In this document: in pieces, positions 18,541-26,127 of the stretch
Position numbering within the stretch: position 1 is the first letter of the stretch
Layout: the number at the start of each line of letters is the position of its first letter
Assembly (NCBI RefSeq): GCF_000582685.1
Contig: NZ_ALWD01000163.1
Span: 62,001 to 126,000 of the forward strand
Reading direction: 5' to 3'
Source: [Scytonema hofmanni] UTEX 2349
GTDB lineage: Bacteria; Cyanobacteriota; Cyanobacteriia; Cyanobacteriales; Nostocaceae
Length of the DNA stretch: 64,000 nt
Translations under genes and position numbers: made by a program
The notes under the pieces: generated by a model
Databases searched by the model: none
Told to the model about the DNA's origin: nothing
What the model saw: only the letters and a program-made list of their open reading frames with translations

Positions 18541-19650
18541 TCATGGTAATAGCCCCACTTTGTCCAACTCGCCATGTGCCTGTTTCAAGAATGAATGCAC
18601 CCGCTGAGTTCCCAATACCCCCAATTTCTGGGTGTAATTTTTTGCAGCAGCAAACGTCAGCTTTTCTTCTAAAAGGATATCCCGCTCTCGAAACGACAGT
18701 TTAGGAAAGACAACTTCCTGGACTTTATACTTAGCGATCGCACTTTTTAATTCTGGCTTTTCTAATACCCGCTCCCACTCATCACACATTGCGTAGTTCT
18801 TCACCAAAACATGAGTAATAGTATCCTTAAACTTGTCGAGTGACTCAATGAATAACTTCACACTGTCGTATGCTCCAGTACAAACGAACCATTTAACCAA
18901 GCGGATGTCATATTGAACACCGACTTCAAGAACACTGTTGCGTGAAATCCATTCGTTGACGAGGAGATAAACCTGTGCGGGCAGATTCACAACCACCGAT
19001 TGAGTTAATGCCAAATTAAAAATCTGGTCGGCATCATAAGATTTTTTCTCATTTTCACTAAATGAGGCAGTTTTGGCTCCATCCGAGTATACTTCACTCA
19101 CATCGGCATTTGTGCGATCGGCATCTACCAGCGTTAGCTTCATTTGCTTGTCGATAGCATACTGCATCAAAGTTCTGGCAAACAACGACTTACCAACCCC
19201 CCCCTTCTCCCCATCGATAAGGTGAATTTTAGTTGGAGTTTTGGGCTGTTGGTTGGGGACATGATTACCACCAACGTTGTCGGTATCCAACTCCGAAGTA
19301 GGAATACCACTGTGTCCATTCTGGGATTCTGGCAAGCGATCGGTAATGGAAACGGGAAGCATCCTTAATGTAGGAATAACACTGTGTCCATTCTGGGATT
19401 CTGGCTCCTGATTCTCTCGATCGCTGGTTCGGGCTGTATCCTTCCCATCTGTAGAGGCATCTGTAAAACCTGCCCTTTGGGAATTGTCTTCCACTTTCCC
19501 CGGTTTTTCTGGGAAATTAGTTTCTTTTTGCAGTGTTTCTGGGTTTTTAATTTCTTCTTGCGGAGTTTCTGGATTTTTAATTTCTTCTTGCGGAGTTTCT
19601 GGGTTTTTAGTTTCTTCAAGCAATGTTTCAGTCTTTTTTGCACGTCCCAT
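18541..19650 (-). CDS. ParA/MinD-like ATPase with repeat-rich N-terminus
   Basis: 369 residues. Residues about 8-48 are a low-complexity tandem repeat of roughly 12 residues (consensus NPETPQEEIK). A second duplication, ESQNGHS(V/G)IPT, occurs at 84-94 and 108-118. The ATPase domain starts near 140: KIHLIDGEKGGVGKS carries the deviant Walker A motif (147-155), and LTLVDADRTNADVSEVY is the A-prime/switch region. It is the third gene of an operon behind an actin-like protein and a small protein, 31 bp downstream of the latter. A role in plasmid segregation or DNA positioning is likely by context. The usual ParB partner is absent from this operon. Confidence 0.7.
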   Translation of the reverse strand: MGRAKKTETLLEETKNPETPQEEIKNPETPQEEIKNPETLQKETNFPEKPGKVEDNSQRAGFTDASTDGKDTARTSDRENQEPESQNGHSVIPTLRMLPVSITDRLPESQNGHSGIPTSELDTDNVGGNHVPNQQPKTPTKIHLIDGEKGGVGKSLFARTLMQYAIDKQMKLTLVDADRTNADVSEVYSDGAKTASFSENEKKSYDADQIFNLALTQSVVVNLPAQVYLLVNEWISRNSVLEVGVQYDIRLVKWFVCTGAYDSVKLFIESLDKFKDTITHVLVKNYAMCDEWERVLEKPELKSAIAKYKVQEVVFPKLSFRERDILLEEKLTFAAAKNYTQKLGVLGTQRVHSFLKQAHGELDKVGLLP

Positions 19651-19680
19651 GTTTTTTATTCCTTTTATGCACGTTGCGGT

Positions 19681-20196
19681 TTACTCAAAGATTTCTTCAA
19701 TGTCGCCGTACAACACCACTTTTTGGGCATCTTCAGCAGCCGTAGAAGTGTTATTGGTATCTACATCCGGAGTTACAGCACTGTTTTTTGCAGACTTATA
19801 CGGCGAAAAGTGCGATTCCCCATAAGCATTCGTCGATTCCCCACTTCCGTAGAAAGAGGGATGAACCACCATCATTTTGGTGGGTGATGCGATCGCTCCA
19901 CCCAAACCATTACCCGTTGCGCTCTCCAAACTAAACGTTGCTCTGATGTAAGCAATATGCTTCTCCAACGAATCAATGGCATTCAACGCAGATTGCTTTA
20001 ATTGGTCGGGTGGCAATTCATGAAGTTCTTTCAACGCGATCGCCAGCCAACACATTCTTAAAGTGTCAATCACCCCTGTCTTAAATTCCCGCACCGACTT
20101 ATCCCTCAAATACCGCAGGACGACAGCCTCTAACGTATCTGCGTAAACGTCGTACCTCAAAGTGAACGACAGCCGCTTTGCAGTCTGTTTGCTCAT
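19681..20196 (-). CDS. Small protein coupled to the actin-like gene (ParR/StbB-like position)
   Basis: 171 residues. The first 100 are helical with SFTLRYDVYADTLEAVVLRY and DTLRMCWLAIALKELHELPP; the rest is low-complexity (Ser/Thr/Asn-rich). Its start overlaps the stop of the actin-like gene by 4 bp (20193-20196). In ParMRC systems the small gene behind parM encodes the centromere-binding adaptor, and this protein holds that position, but I see no clear ribbon-helix-helix motif. Function is assigned by context only. Confidence 0.5.
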   Translation of the reverse strand: MSKQTAKRLSFTLRYDVYADTLEAVVLRYLRDKSVREFKTGVIDTLRMCWLAIALKELHELPPDQLKQSALNAIDSLEKHIAYIRATFSLESATGNGLGGAIASPTKMMVVHPSFYGSGESTNAYGESHFSPYKSAKNSAVTPDVDTNNTSTAAEDAQKVVLYGDIEEIFE

Positions 20197-21401
20197 ACTC
20201 CTACCCCTGCTTCTTTTGAAAGTTGGAGAAGATGTTTAAATAACCCGAAGCCATCTACCAATCGAAATGCCAAAGCCGAAACACCATCTTGGTCACGAAA
20301 CAACGTTGTCATCATTTGCTGCATTAATTCATCCCCCCAGTACGTTCTAACTATGCGTTCGTCACACCAACTCTGTAACTCCCGCTTGAAGTAATGCGCT
20401 CCTCCCCCCGCAATAATTGCATCTGCACAATTTAATTCTCTAAAAACAGTCAGCGAGGATAACCAAACGCATAGCCGCACCCAGTATTCTTCACGAGCAG
20501 CTGCAATGGCGTTTGCTATCTGCGTTATCTCAGCTTCTCGCTGTTCGGCAGAAGTGGCACGTACTAAATTCCTGAGAACCGGACTCTCGAAAGCATTTGC
20601 AGCATTCCCCAAACTAAAGATTGCTTTGGTGAGCTTGTCGGTATTCTGCCCTGAAGTGCGTCGCATCACAGAGTCCACCAATACGTGAAAACCTAGCTCT
20701 GTCGTACCGCTATGTATCTGACTGAGCTTGCCGGAGTCAAATACCAGCGCACTTGTATTCCGATGTCCAAACATTAGGGTGACAATTGGTCGCGACCTGA
20801 ACCAATCAAGTCCCTTCTCCCCGATTCTTGCCATCGCTAGTCCCGAACCCTCTGGCTTGCACTCAAAATGTTCTAGCTTTACTCGAAGCTTTAAACCTCT
20901 AAAAGTGTAATTCTTTAAACTAACATACAACAATTTTTCAAACCGTTCGCGGTCTGGATATTCATTCCAGGGCAATAACACAGCCAAAGCAACACCAAAC
21001 CGATTCGGTAAATCGCTCTTTTCTGCCACTACTCCGATTGCCGCCAATACCTTATATACTGCACGTTCATACTTGAGTTCTTTCATACTCGAAGTCGCTA
21101 AGAACTCCCGTGCTAAATTTCCCACTATAAAACATTTGCCATCTGACAACGTGCCATAAGCTTCTGCTTCAGGACGGGGATTTCCCAACCGCGCAGATAT
21201 GTAATTTTCAATAGAACTCTTGGCAACTACTATTACTTCCGGGTGCATTGCTAATAAATTACTCTTATGTTCCCCGACAACCTGATAAAGTACTTTAGTT
21301 AAACTCTCGCCTGGGTCAAGGCTCATTATCACATCCCTCATCGTATCCCTCGCATTTTCTTCATCGTCGTTTTTGTTCATGTTGGTAAAGTCAAGGCTCA
21401 T
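20193..21401 (-). CDS. ParM/StbA-family actin-like ATPase
   Basis: 402 residues from the first ATG, 377 from the second in-frame ATG at 21326. Actin-fold landmarks: MSLDPGESLTKVLYQV (phosphate-1 loop, at the second start), PIVTLMFGHRNTSALVFDSG (phosphate-2) and NCADAIIAGGGAHYFKREL (adenosine loop). It is related to the ParM/StbA proteins annotated on cyanobacterial plasmids; such proteins polymerise with ATP and push plasmid copies apart. The P1 loop follows immediately after the second ATG, so the first 25 residues are dispensable to the fold. Both ATGs have the same GAGGGATGTGAT leader because of a short direct duplication. It is the first gene of a three-gene operon. Confidence 0.75.
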   Translation of the reverse strand: MSLDFTNMNKNDDEENARDTMRDVIMSLDPGESLTKVLYQVVGEHKSNLLAMHPEVIVVAKSSIENYISARLGNPRPEAEAYGTLSDGKCFIVGNLAREFLATSSMKELKYERAVYKVLAAIGVVAEKSDLPNRFGVALAVLLPWNEYPDRERFEKLLYVSLKNYTFRGLKLRVKLEHFECKPEGSGLAMARIGEKGLDWFRSRPIVTLMFGHRNTSALVFDSGKLSQIHSGTTELGFHVLVDSVMRRTSGQNTDKLTKAIFSLGNAANAFESPVLRNLVRATSAEQREAEITQIANAIAAAREEYWVRLCVWLSSLTVFRELNCADAIIAGGGAHYFKRELQSWCDERIVRTYWGDELMQQMMTTLFRDQDGVSALAFRLVDGFGLFKHLLQLSKEAGVGV

Positions 21402-21425
21402 TAATCACATCCCTCATCGCATTCC
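21310..21425 (-). repeat. Direct duplication of the RBS and start region of the actin-like gene
   Basis: Read on the minus strand, GATGAGGGATGTGAT(T)A followed by ATGAGCCTTGAC occurs twice, with ATGs at 21401 and 21326, exactly 75 nt (25 codons) apart and in frame. Each copy has GAGG at a normal distance from ATG. Either could be the translation start. Confidence 0.75.
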
Positions 21426-22361
21426 TACAACCGTTACAACCTATTTCTGTGATGATAATTCCTCTACAAACTCAATCACCTCACAATAAAGTTAGAGGTT
21501 CTCTACGGTGAACATAATGTATAAATTTATTTACTACCTGCGGCAAATTTCACAAAAAACAGCTTTGCAAGTGCGTCGGTAGTTCTATTACTGTACGTAT
21601 ACACCTCAACTATTGCTCCTGACTACTGCCTGTATAAAGCGTATATAGAGCGTCAATAACAATTGACCTGAAAATATCTGCGACAATTGGCTTTTAGCCC
21701 TTGATTTTCACCGCATTTTTACGCAATCTGCGTTCTACCTACGCACGACTAATGCATCATTAATGTCTGAAGAGTGTACTATAAACTTATATTTAAGACC
21801 GCCAAAAGAGCAAACGCGCCTCTTGGTAGCTCTATTTCAATACTGATTCTGGGTACTTACAAGTATGCTTGTGGACTCACTCCACAATTTTTGCCCTCAC
21901 GGGCATCGCTACCGCTAAAATTGTTTCGTTCGCTTCGTGCAAAACCAGCACTTACAAGGAAGCGCTAGGAGCGTTAACGCTCAACGATTTTATTATCAGG
22001 CAACGAAAGAAACGTAAATAAAATAAAGTGCGATGCCTACGGTGGGCGTTCGCGTAGCGTCTCGTTGGCGCAGCCTCTCGTAGAGAAGAGAAGCCATCGC
22101 GTAAAGCCTACGGCATAGCAAAAGAGTGGAAACGCTCACAAGCGTGTCGCAGACAGGGGCTTCGCAGATCGCCCTTGGTTTAGGGTTCCTTAAAGAGAGC
22201 CGTAACCTTCCCTCTCGTATTGCACTTTATTAAATCCACGTTCCTTAATACGTCTTTCCAACCACCTCAAAACCAAGCGCAAAATTTAACCGTAGATAGA
22301 GCCATTGCAGGAGTATAAGCGAGCATCTTGGATATAGAAAGAATTGCCTTAAGCATATTTC
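21402..22361. other. 960-bp divergent intergenic region, candidate oriT region
   Basis: It lies between the divergently oriented segregation operon and the relaxase, the usual place for oriT and for both promoters. I see a 14-bp perfect palindrome GAGCGTTAACGCTC (21969-21982) and the 22022-22231 repeat element. The stretch 21430-21770 is AT-rich with no gene. No nic site could be identified. Confidence 0.4.
22022..22231. repeat. Foldback element with REP core upstream of the relaxase
   Basis: AATAAAGTGCGAT (22022-22034) and ATTGCACTTTATT (22219-22231) are inverted repeats, 12 of 13 matching. The core is packed with GC-rich palindromic pieces such as GTTCGCGTAGCGTCTCGTTG and CCTACGGCATAGC. 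It has no coding potential and resembles other cyanobacterial REP-bearing miniature elements. Confidence 0.6.
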
Positions 22362-24137
22362 ATGGCTTACACGGTTTGTCGCATCCAGAAAATAAAGGAT
22401 TGGGGAACTCTGACTTCTAGTGAACTACACACCACCAGGGAGCGGGATACGCCCAATGCAGATCCAGACGTACATAACATACGCCTAATTGGAGAGAAGT
22501 CAGATCCAGATTTGGCGACGATATTCAAAGCGAAAATTGGCAATCAGAAGATTCGCTCCAATGCTGTACTGGGTGTTGAATTTGTCTTGAGTGCTAGTGC
22601 TGAATACTTCCGCCCTGATGATCCATCCATCGCTGGAACTTATAACCAAAAGCGTTTAGACGACTTTGCTTTCTTTACGACAAAATGGCTCAAACAATCT
22701 TGGGGCGATCGCGTTGTTCGCTGTGAGTTACACTTAGATGAAGTTACTCCCCACATTCACGCCTACCTGGTGCCACTGGACGAACGAGGCAAACTCAACT
22801 GTCGGGCGCTATTTGGTGGAACCCGGAAAAGGCTATCTGAACTTCAAGACAGTTTTGCAGCTGCTGTTGCCCCATTGGGCATAGAACGGGGCATTAAAGG
22901 TAGTACTGCCAAACATACCGAGGTCAAAGAATATTACGCCAGAGTTAATCGCCAATCCCTCAACTTGGACTTAGAACAAACTCTACCGATTGCCACACAA
23001 ACCCAGAACGCAATCGCTTACCGAGAACGTGTCAAGGAAACTTTGCAACCATCACTCGACATCATTAACCACCAACTCTCAGATCGCGCTGCGGCACTAC
23101 AACGTTATCACGACATGGAGCAAAAAGCGAGAGCATCTGAACTCCAAAGGCAGAAGCTGGAGCAGCGCATACTGGAATTAGAAGCAGAAGTTTTTAAGTA
23201 CAAGGAAGAATTACAAGTGCTGCGAGACTTGCCCCTAGAAGATGTTGCTTACAACTTGGGACTAGATCCAGACTACAAAAATAAGCATAACTGGGAGGGT
23301 CACGGTAACATTATCAGCATTACCGACTCCAAGTTTTACGACTTAGAAGGTGAGCAACGCGGTGGTAGTGCAATTGACTTGGTGATGCACGTTGAGGACT
23401 GTAGCTTCCGACAAGCTGTGGTATGGCTACGCGATCGCTTTGGAGAATCGGGGATGATAAGCGCTGTAACTCTTCATACACTCAATCAAGCCAAGCATTT
23501 AGCGATTGTAGAGCCAGTTCCAAAATTTACGCCCCCAGTGCCAGATGAGAAAGGGTGGCAGGCAGTGCAACACTACCTAACGAGGGAATGCAAACTTCCT
23601 GAAAATTTAGTGCAGACTTTGCACAAACGCGGATTAATTTACGCTGACTCTAAACAAAATGCGGTGTTCATCATGCGCTCTCTGGATGGGGATGTGACGG
23701 GAGCTTTCTTGAGAGGAACAATGGGTAAGGATAACACCTTCATGGGTTTAGAGAAAGGCACTAAGCGGAACGCTGGTTGGTTCTACGTGCGAAGCGGTGG
23801 AAAGAGTGACGATCCGATTCAAAGAGCGGTGTTAACCAAATCCCCCATAGATGCTTTGTCTGCATCTGTGCTAGAACAGCCGCAATGCCATAAAACCCTG
23901 TACCTTGCAGTTGATAGCACTCGAAGCGTGCCAGTGGAGTTTTTGAGAAAGATACCAACGGTGGTTGCTGCTTACGATAATGACGAGAAAGGAAACGAAA
24001 CGGCAAGACTTATCAAGCAGCTTTTGCGACAAACCACCAGGCTCAAACCAAAAGCCAGGGATTGGAATGAGCAATTGCATAAGCGTCTCTACTTGAATAC
24101 AATTAGGCGACAGCAGCAACCACTGACCGAGGTGTAA
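22362..24137 (+). CDS. MobV-type relaxase fused to a primase-like DUF3991/Toprim region
   Basis: 591 residues. Residues 1-220 are a Mob_Pre (MobV) relaxase with the metal-binding histidine motif HLDEVTPHIH at 124-133; such enzymes nick oriT and attach to the DNA 5' end. Residues about 225-300 are coiled coil. Residues about 295-380 (LEDVAYNLGLDPDYKNKHNW, RGGSAIDLVMHVEDCSFRQA) resemble the primase zinc-binding segment but lack its cysteines. Residues about 385-560 look like DUF3991 followed by a Toprim fold (AVLTKSPIDALSASVL, then TVVAAYDNDEKGNETA with the acidic pair). A relaxase carrying its own primase-like module could prime the transferred strand in the recipient. It has no mobC-like neighbour. 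Confidence 0.85.
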   Translation: MAYTVCRIQKIKDWGTLTSSELHTTRERDTPNADPDVHNIRLIGEKSDPDLATIFKAKIGNQKIRSNAVLGVEFVLSASAEYFRPDDPSIAGTYNQKRLDDFAFFTTKWLKQSWGDRVVRCELHLDEVTPHIHAYLVPLDERGKLNCRALFGGTRKRLSELQDSFAAAVAPLGIERGIKGSTAKHTEVKEYYARVNRQSLNLDLEQTLPIATQTQNAIAYRERVKETLQPSLDIINHQLSDRAAALQRYHDMEQKARASELQRQKLEQRILELEAEVFKYKEELQVLRDLPLEDVAYNLGLDPDYKNKHNWEGHGNIISITDSKFYDLEGEQRGGSAIDLVMHVEDCSFRQAVVWLRDRFGESGMISAVTLHTLNQAKHLAIVEPVPKFTPPVPDEKGWQAVQHYLTRECKLPENLVQTLHKRGLIYADSKQNAVFIMRSLDGDVTGAFLRGTMGKDNTFMGLEKGTKRNAGWFYVRSGGKSDDPIQRAVLTKSPIDALSASVLEQPQCHKTLYLAVDSTRSVPVEFLRKIPTVVAAYDNDEKGNETARLIKQLLRQTTRLKPKARDWNEQLHKRLYLNTIRRQQQPLTEV

Positions 24138-24196
24138 TTGAACTGCCATTGTGGGGAAATGCTCAGAATCGCCCCTATTAGCTTTGACGATAAATG

Positions 24197-24301
24197 CTAG
24201 TGTCTAAATTTTAGTATGAGCGATCGCTCTGTAGCCAGTTCTGGTAAATCTTTTAGGAGAGTTATTAATTGTTTGCGATTTTCAGCTTCTAGGTTGACCA
24301 T
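24197..24301 (-). pseudogene. Orphan effector-associated-domain (EAD)-like fragment
   Basis: A 34-codon frame starts with ATG at 24301 and reads MVNLEAENRKQLITLLKDLP followed by ELATERSLI, then stops. The LITLLKDLPELATERS pattern is typical of the adaptor domains (EADs) found at the N-termini of cyanobacterial caspase, trypsin and STAND effectors, which are about 85 residues long. Only the first two helices remain. It could be a relic of a larger effector gene. Confidence 0.45.
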
Positions 24302-24552
24302 ATTTTAGTCTTTCTTAGCAAAGCGCACAGTCCATTTGTGCTTACAGTTTGGGAGGACGTTATTAGAGTAAAATTATACCTCACCCGGCATTTGCTAACC
24401 TGTTGATGCCATGCATTCCGACGACATTGTAGAGATGTCAGCTGGAGAACAATCAGTATTTCCCATTTTCTACGAGTTTGTTAGACAACAAATTGCCCAC
24501 TCTGTGGTGCTGATGCCTTTTTTGAGAAAAATCAGAGACTAGCGAAAAGCAA

Positions 24553-24584
24553 AATTGCATAAGGTCAATTTTCTCAGAAATACT
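24553..24584 (+). promoter_or_regulatory. Island motif copy G, upstream of the sigma-like gene
   Basis: TTGCATA at 24555-24561, then 14 bp, then AGAAATA at 24576-24582, preceded by CTC. The second block and the spacing match the other six copies exactly; the TATCCTC part of the first block is not conserved here. It lies 129 bp upstream of the start at 24712. Confidence 0.5.
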
Positions 24585-24711
24585 AAAAGGTGAAGGGTCA
24601 GGATAATTGTGAAATCAGGTACTCAGTATGAAATCTCGAAAAATGGCTGCACTTGCGTTGAGGAGCATTGGCAATGTGAAAATTAACAATAACCAATAAA
24701 TAAAAATACTT

Positions 24712-26118
24712 ATGGGCGATGCTTCAAGATATTGGACATTGGTGAGAATTGATGCGGGAGGGAACCGGAAAATTCAAGAAATACCTGCTGCTAAGTTGTT
24801 TTACGCCCAAGTGTTTGATCGGTTGACACCAGATGAAGATGTACCAGATGGGGACATCCAGCGTCAATTGCTACATTTGTATCGCCATAGTTCTTTTGAA
24901 ACTGCTTTGCTGGCGGAACGTTGTTTGCTTTGCTTTCTGTCTTGGATTTTAGAGCAAGGGTGTATGCAATTACAAAGTAAATTTGGTAAAAACCATAATT
25001 TTAGTTGCAGCGATTTGTTCCCTTATGTCCTGGATGATGATGGTAAATTATCCCCAGCAGGTTCTTATGAATGTTTCTCTCGGCAAATACTCCAGAGTTT
25101 CGATTCACAGCAAAGTAGTCTGGCTACTTGGGCGATGATGAAGGTAAAACAACATTCTGAATTGAATAGATTTCTGTTGGAGTGCGGTGTTTATTTAATT
25201 AGCGATTGGGCAATTTTAAATGATACTCAACCTAAACAATTAGAGCGTATTTTCAAGGAATTTCACTCTTTTAGTGATTCAGCAATTCAAGAAGCCCAAT
25301 GTCTTTTACAAAGTTACCATGTTGTTTATCGCCTTCAAAGACTGCAACAAATTAGAAGAAAAGTTAGGAGTAAATGTACTGAACCTACTACGCAACAATT
25401 ACAAGATATTGCCCAACTTGTCAAAACTGATACTGGTCGTTTAGTTGACGATGTAACTGTGAGAAAAATGCTGAAAAAATTGGCTACTCAATTGCGTGAA
25501 TACCGAATTCATGTTCGGGGTGGTTCTTTGCCAGCCAATTCTCTAGACGCTGTGCATGGAGACAATTATAATGCTTTAATAGAGCAAATTCCTGCACCGG
25601 ATACTAATAACATTTTAGAACAAAACGACGAACAAGCAGAATTTTTGCAGTTTTATCGCCATCAATTTCAGATTGGCTTGCAGCAAGCTTTAGCTAAAGT
25701 TACAGAATCGAGAATCAGACAATTAGAACGTAAAAGGAGCGATAAAGTACAGATGTTTTTGACTGCTCTCGAACTATCTCAATGTCAAAAATTAGCCATG
25801 AAGGAAATTGCTGAATTTCTGGGTATGAGAGCGCAAGATGCAGTAACGAAGTTATTAAAATTAAAAGAACTTCGGACTGATGTGCAACAGGAAATGTTGG
25901 TGATTTTAAAGGATTCTGTGAAAGAAAAAGCCAAAGTATATGCTGATATACAAGCTTTGAAAAACCTAGATGAGAAATTGACAGTTGTACTTTTTGAAGA
26001 AATTAGCCAGATGATCGAAAATTCCGAAACTCAATCTCGAACGATTAAAAGTCATTTAAAAGCCGATATTTTCGCCGAACGTTTATGTGAATATCTCCAA
26101 ACTAGAAAAACAAATTAA
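24712..26118 (+). CDS. Divergent sigma-70-like protein
   Basis: 468 residues. The protein is mostly helical. The central region (SSLATWAMMKVKQHSELNRF, then LLECGVYLISDWAILND) resembles the core of a cyanobacterial group of divergent sigma-like proteins. Near 360-385, MKEIAEFLGMRAQDAVTKLL followed by KLKELRTDV looks like a sigma region 4 HTH that would read a -35 element. Region 2 is not obvious by eye, so the assignment rests on overall pattern memory plus the HTH. It is followed after 9 bp by the DUF1822 gene, a pairing I associate with CHAT/CHASE2/DUF928 loci. It carries a copy of the island motif upstream, consistent with autoregulation. It could alternatively be a non-sigma HTH regulator. 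Confidence 0.5.
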   Translation: MGDASRYWTLVRIDAGGNRKIQEIPAAKLFYAQVFDRLTPDEDVPDGDIQRQLLHLYRHSSFETALLAERCLLCFLSWILEQGCMQLQSKFGKNHNFSCSDLFPYVLDDDGKLSPAGSYECFSRQILQSFDSQQSSLATWAMMKVKQHSELNRFLLECGVYLISDWAILNDTQPKQLERIFKEFHSFSDSAIQEAQCLLQSYHVVYRLQRLQQIRRKVRSKCTEPTTQQLQDIAQLVKTDTGRLVDDVTVRKMLKKLATQLREYRIHVRGGSLPANSLDAVHGDNYNALIEQIPAPDTNNILEQNDEQAEFLQFYRHQFQIGLQQALAKVTESRIRQLERKRSDKVQMFLTALELSQCQKLAMKEIAEFLGMRAQDAVTKLLKLKELRTDVQQEMLVILKDSVKEKAKVYADIQALKNLDEKLTVVLFEEISQMIENSETQSRTIKSHLKADIFAERLCEYLQTRKTN

Positions 26119-26127
26119 AATTAATTT

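Larger units (their letters stand above)
24138..24711. other. 574-bp gap before the sigma-like gene
   Basis: Apart from the EAD-like fragment and the promoter-like motif at 24553-24584, I see no gene here. The leader between the motif and the ATG at 24712 is about 130 nt and lacks a strong RBS. Confidence 0.5.

Noticed and set aside
24712..26118. Calling this a standard group 1-4 sigma factor
   Set aside because: Region 2 motifs are not visible by eye; only the region-4-like HTH and the overall pattern support a sigma-like role, so the call was kept as divergent and tentative.
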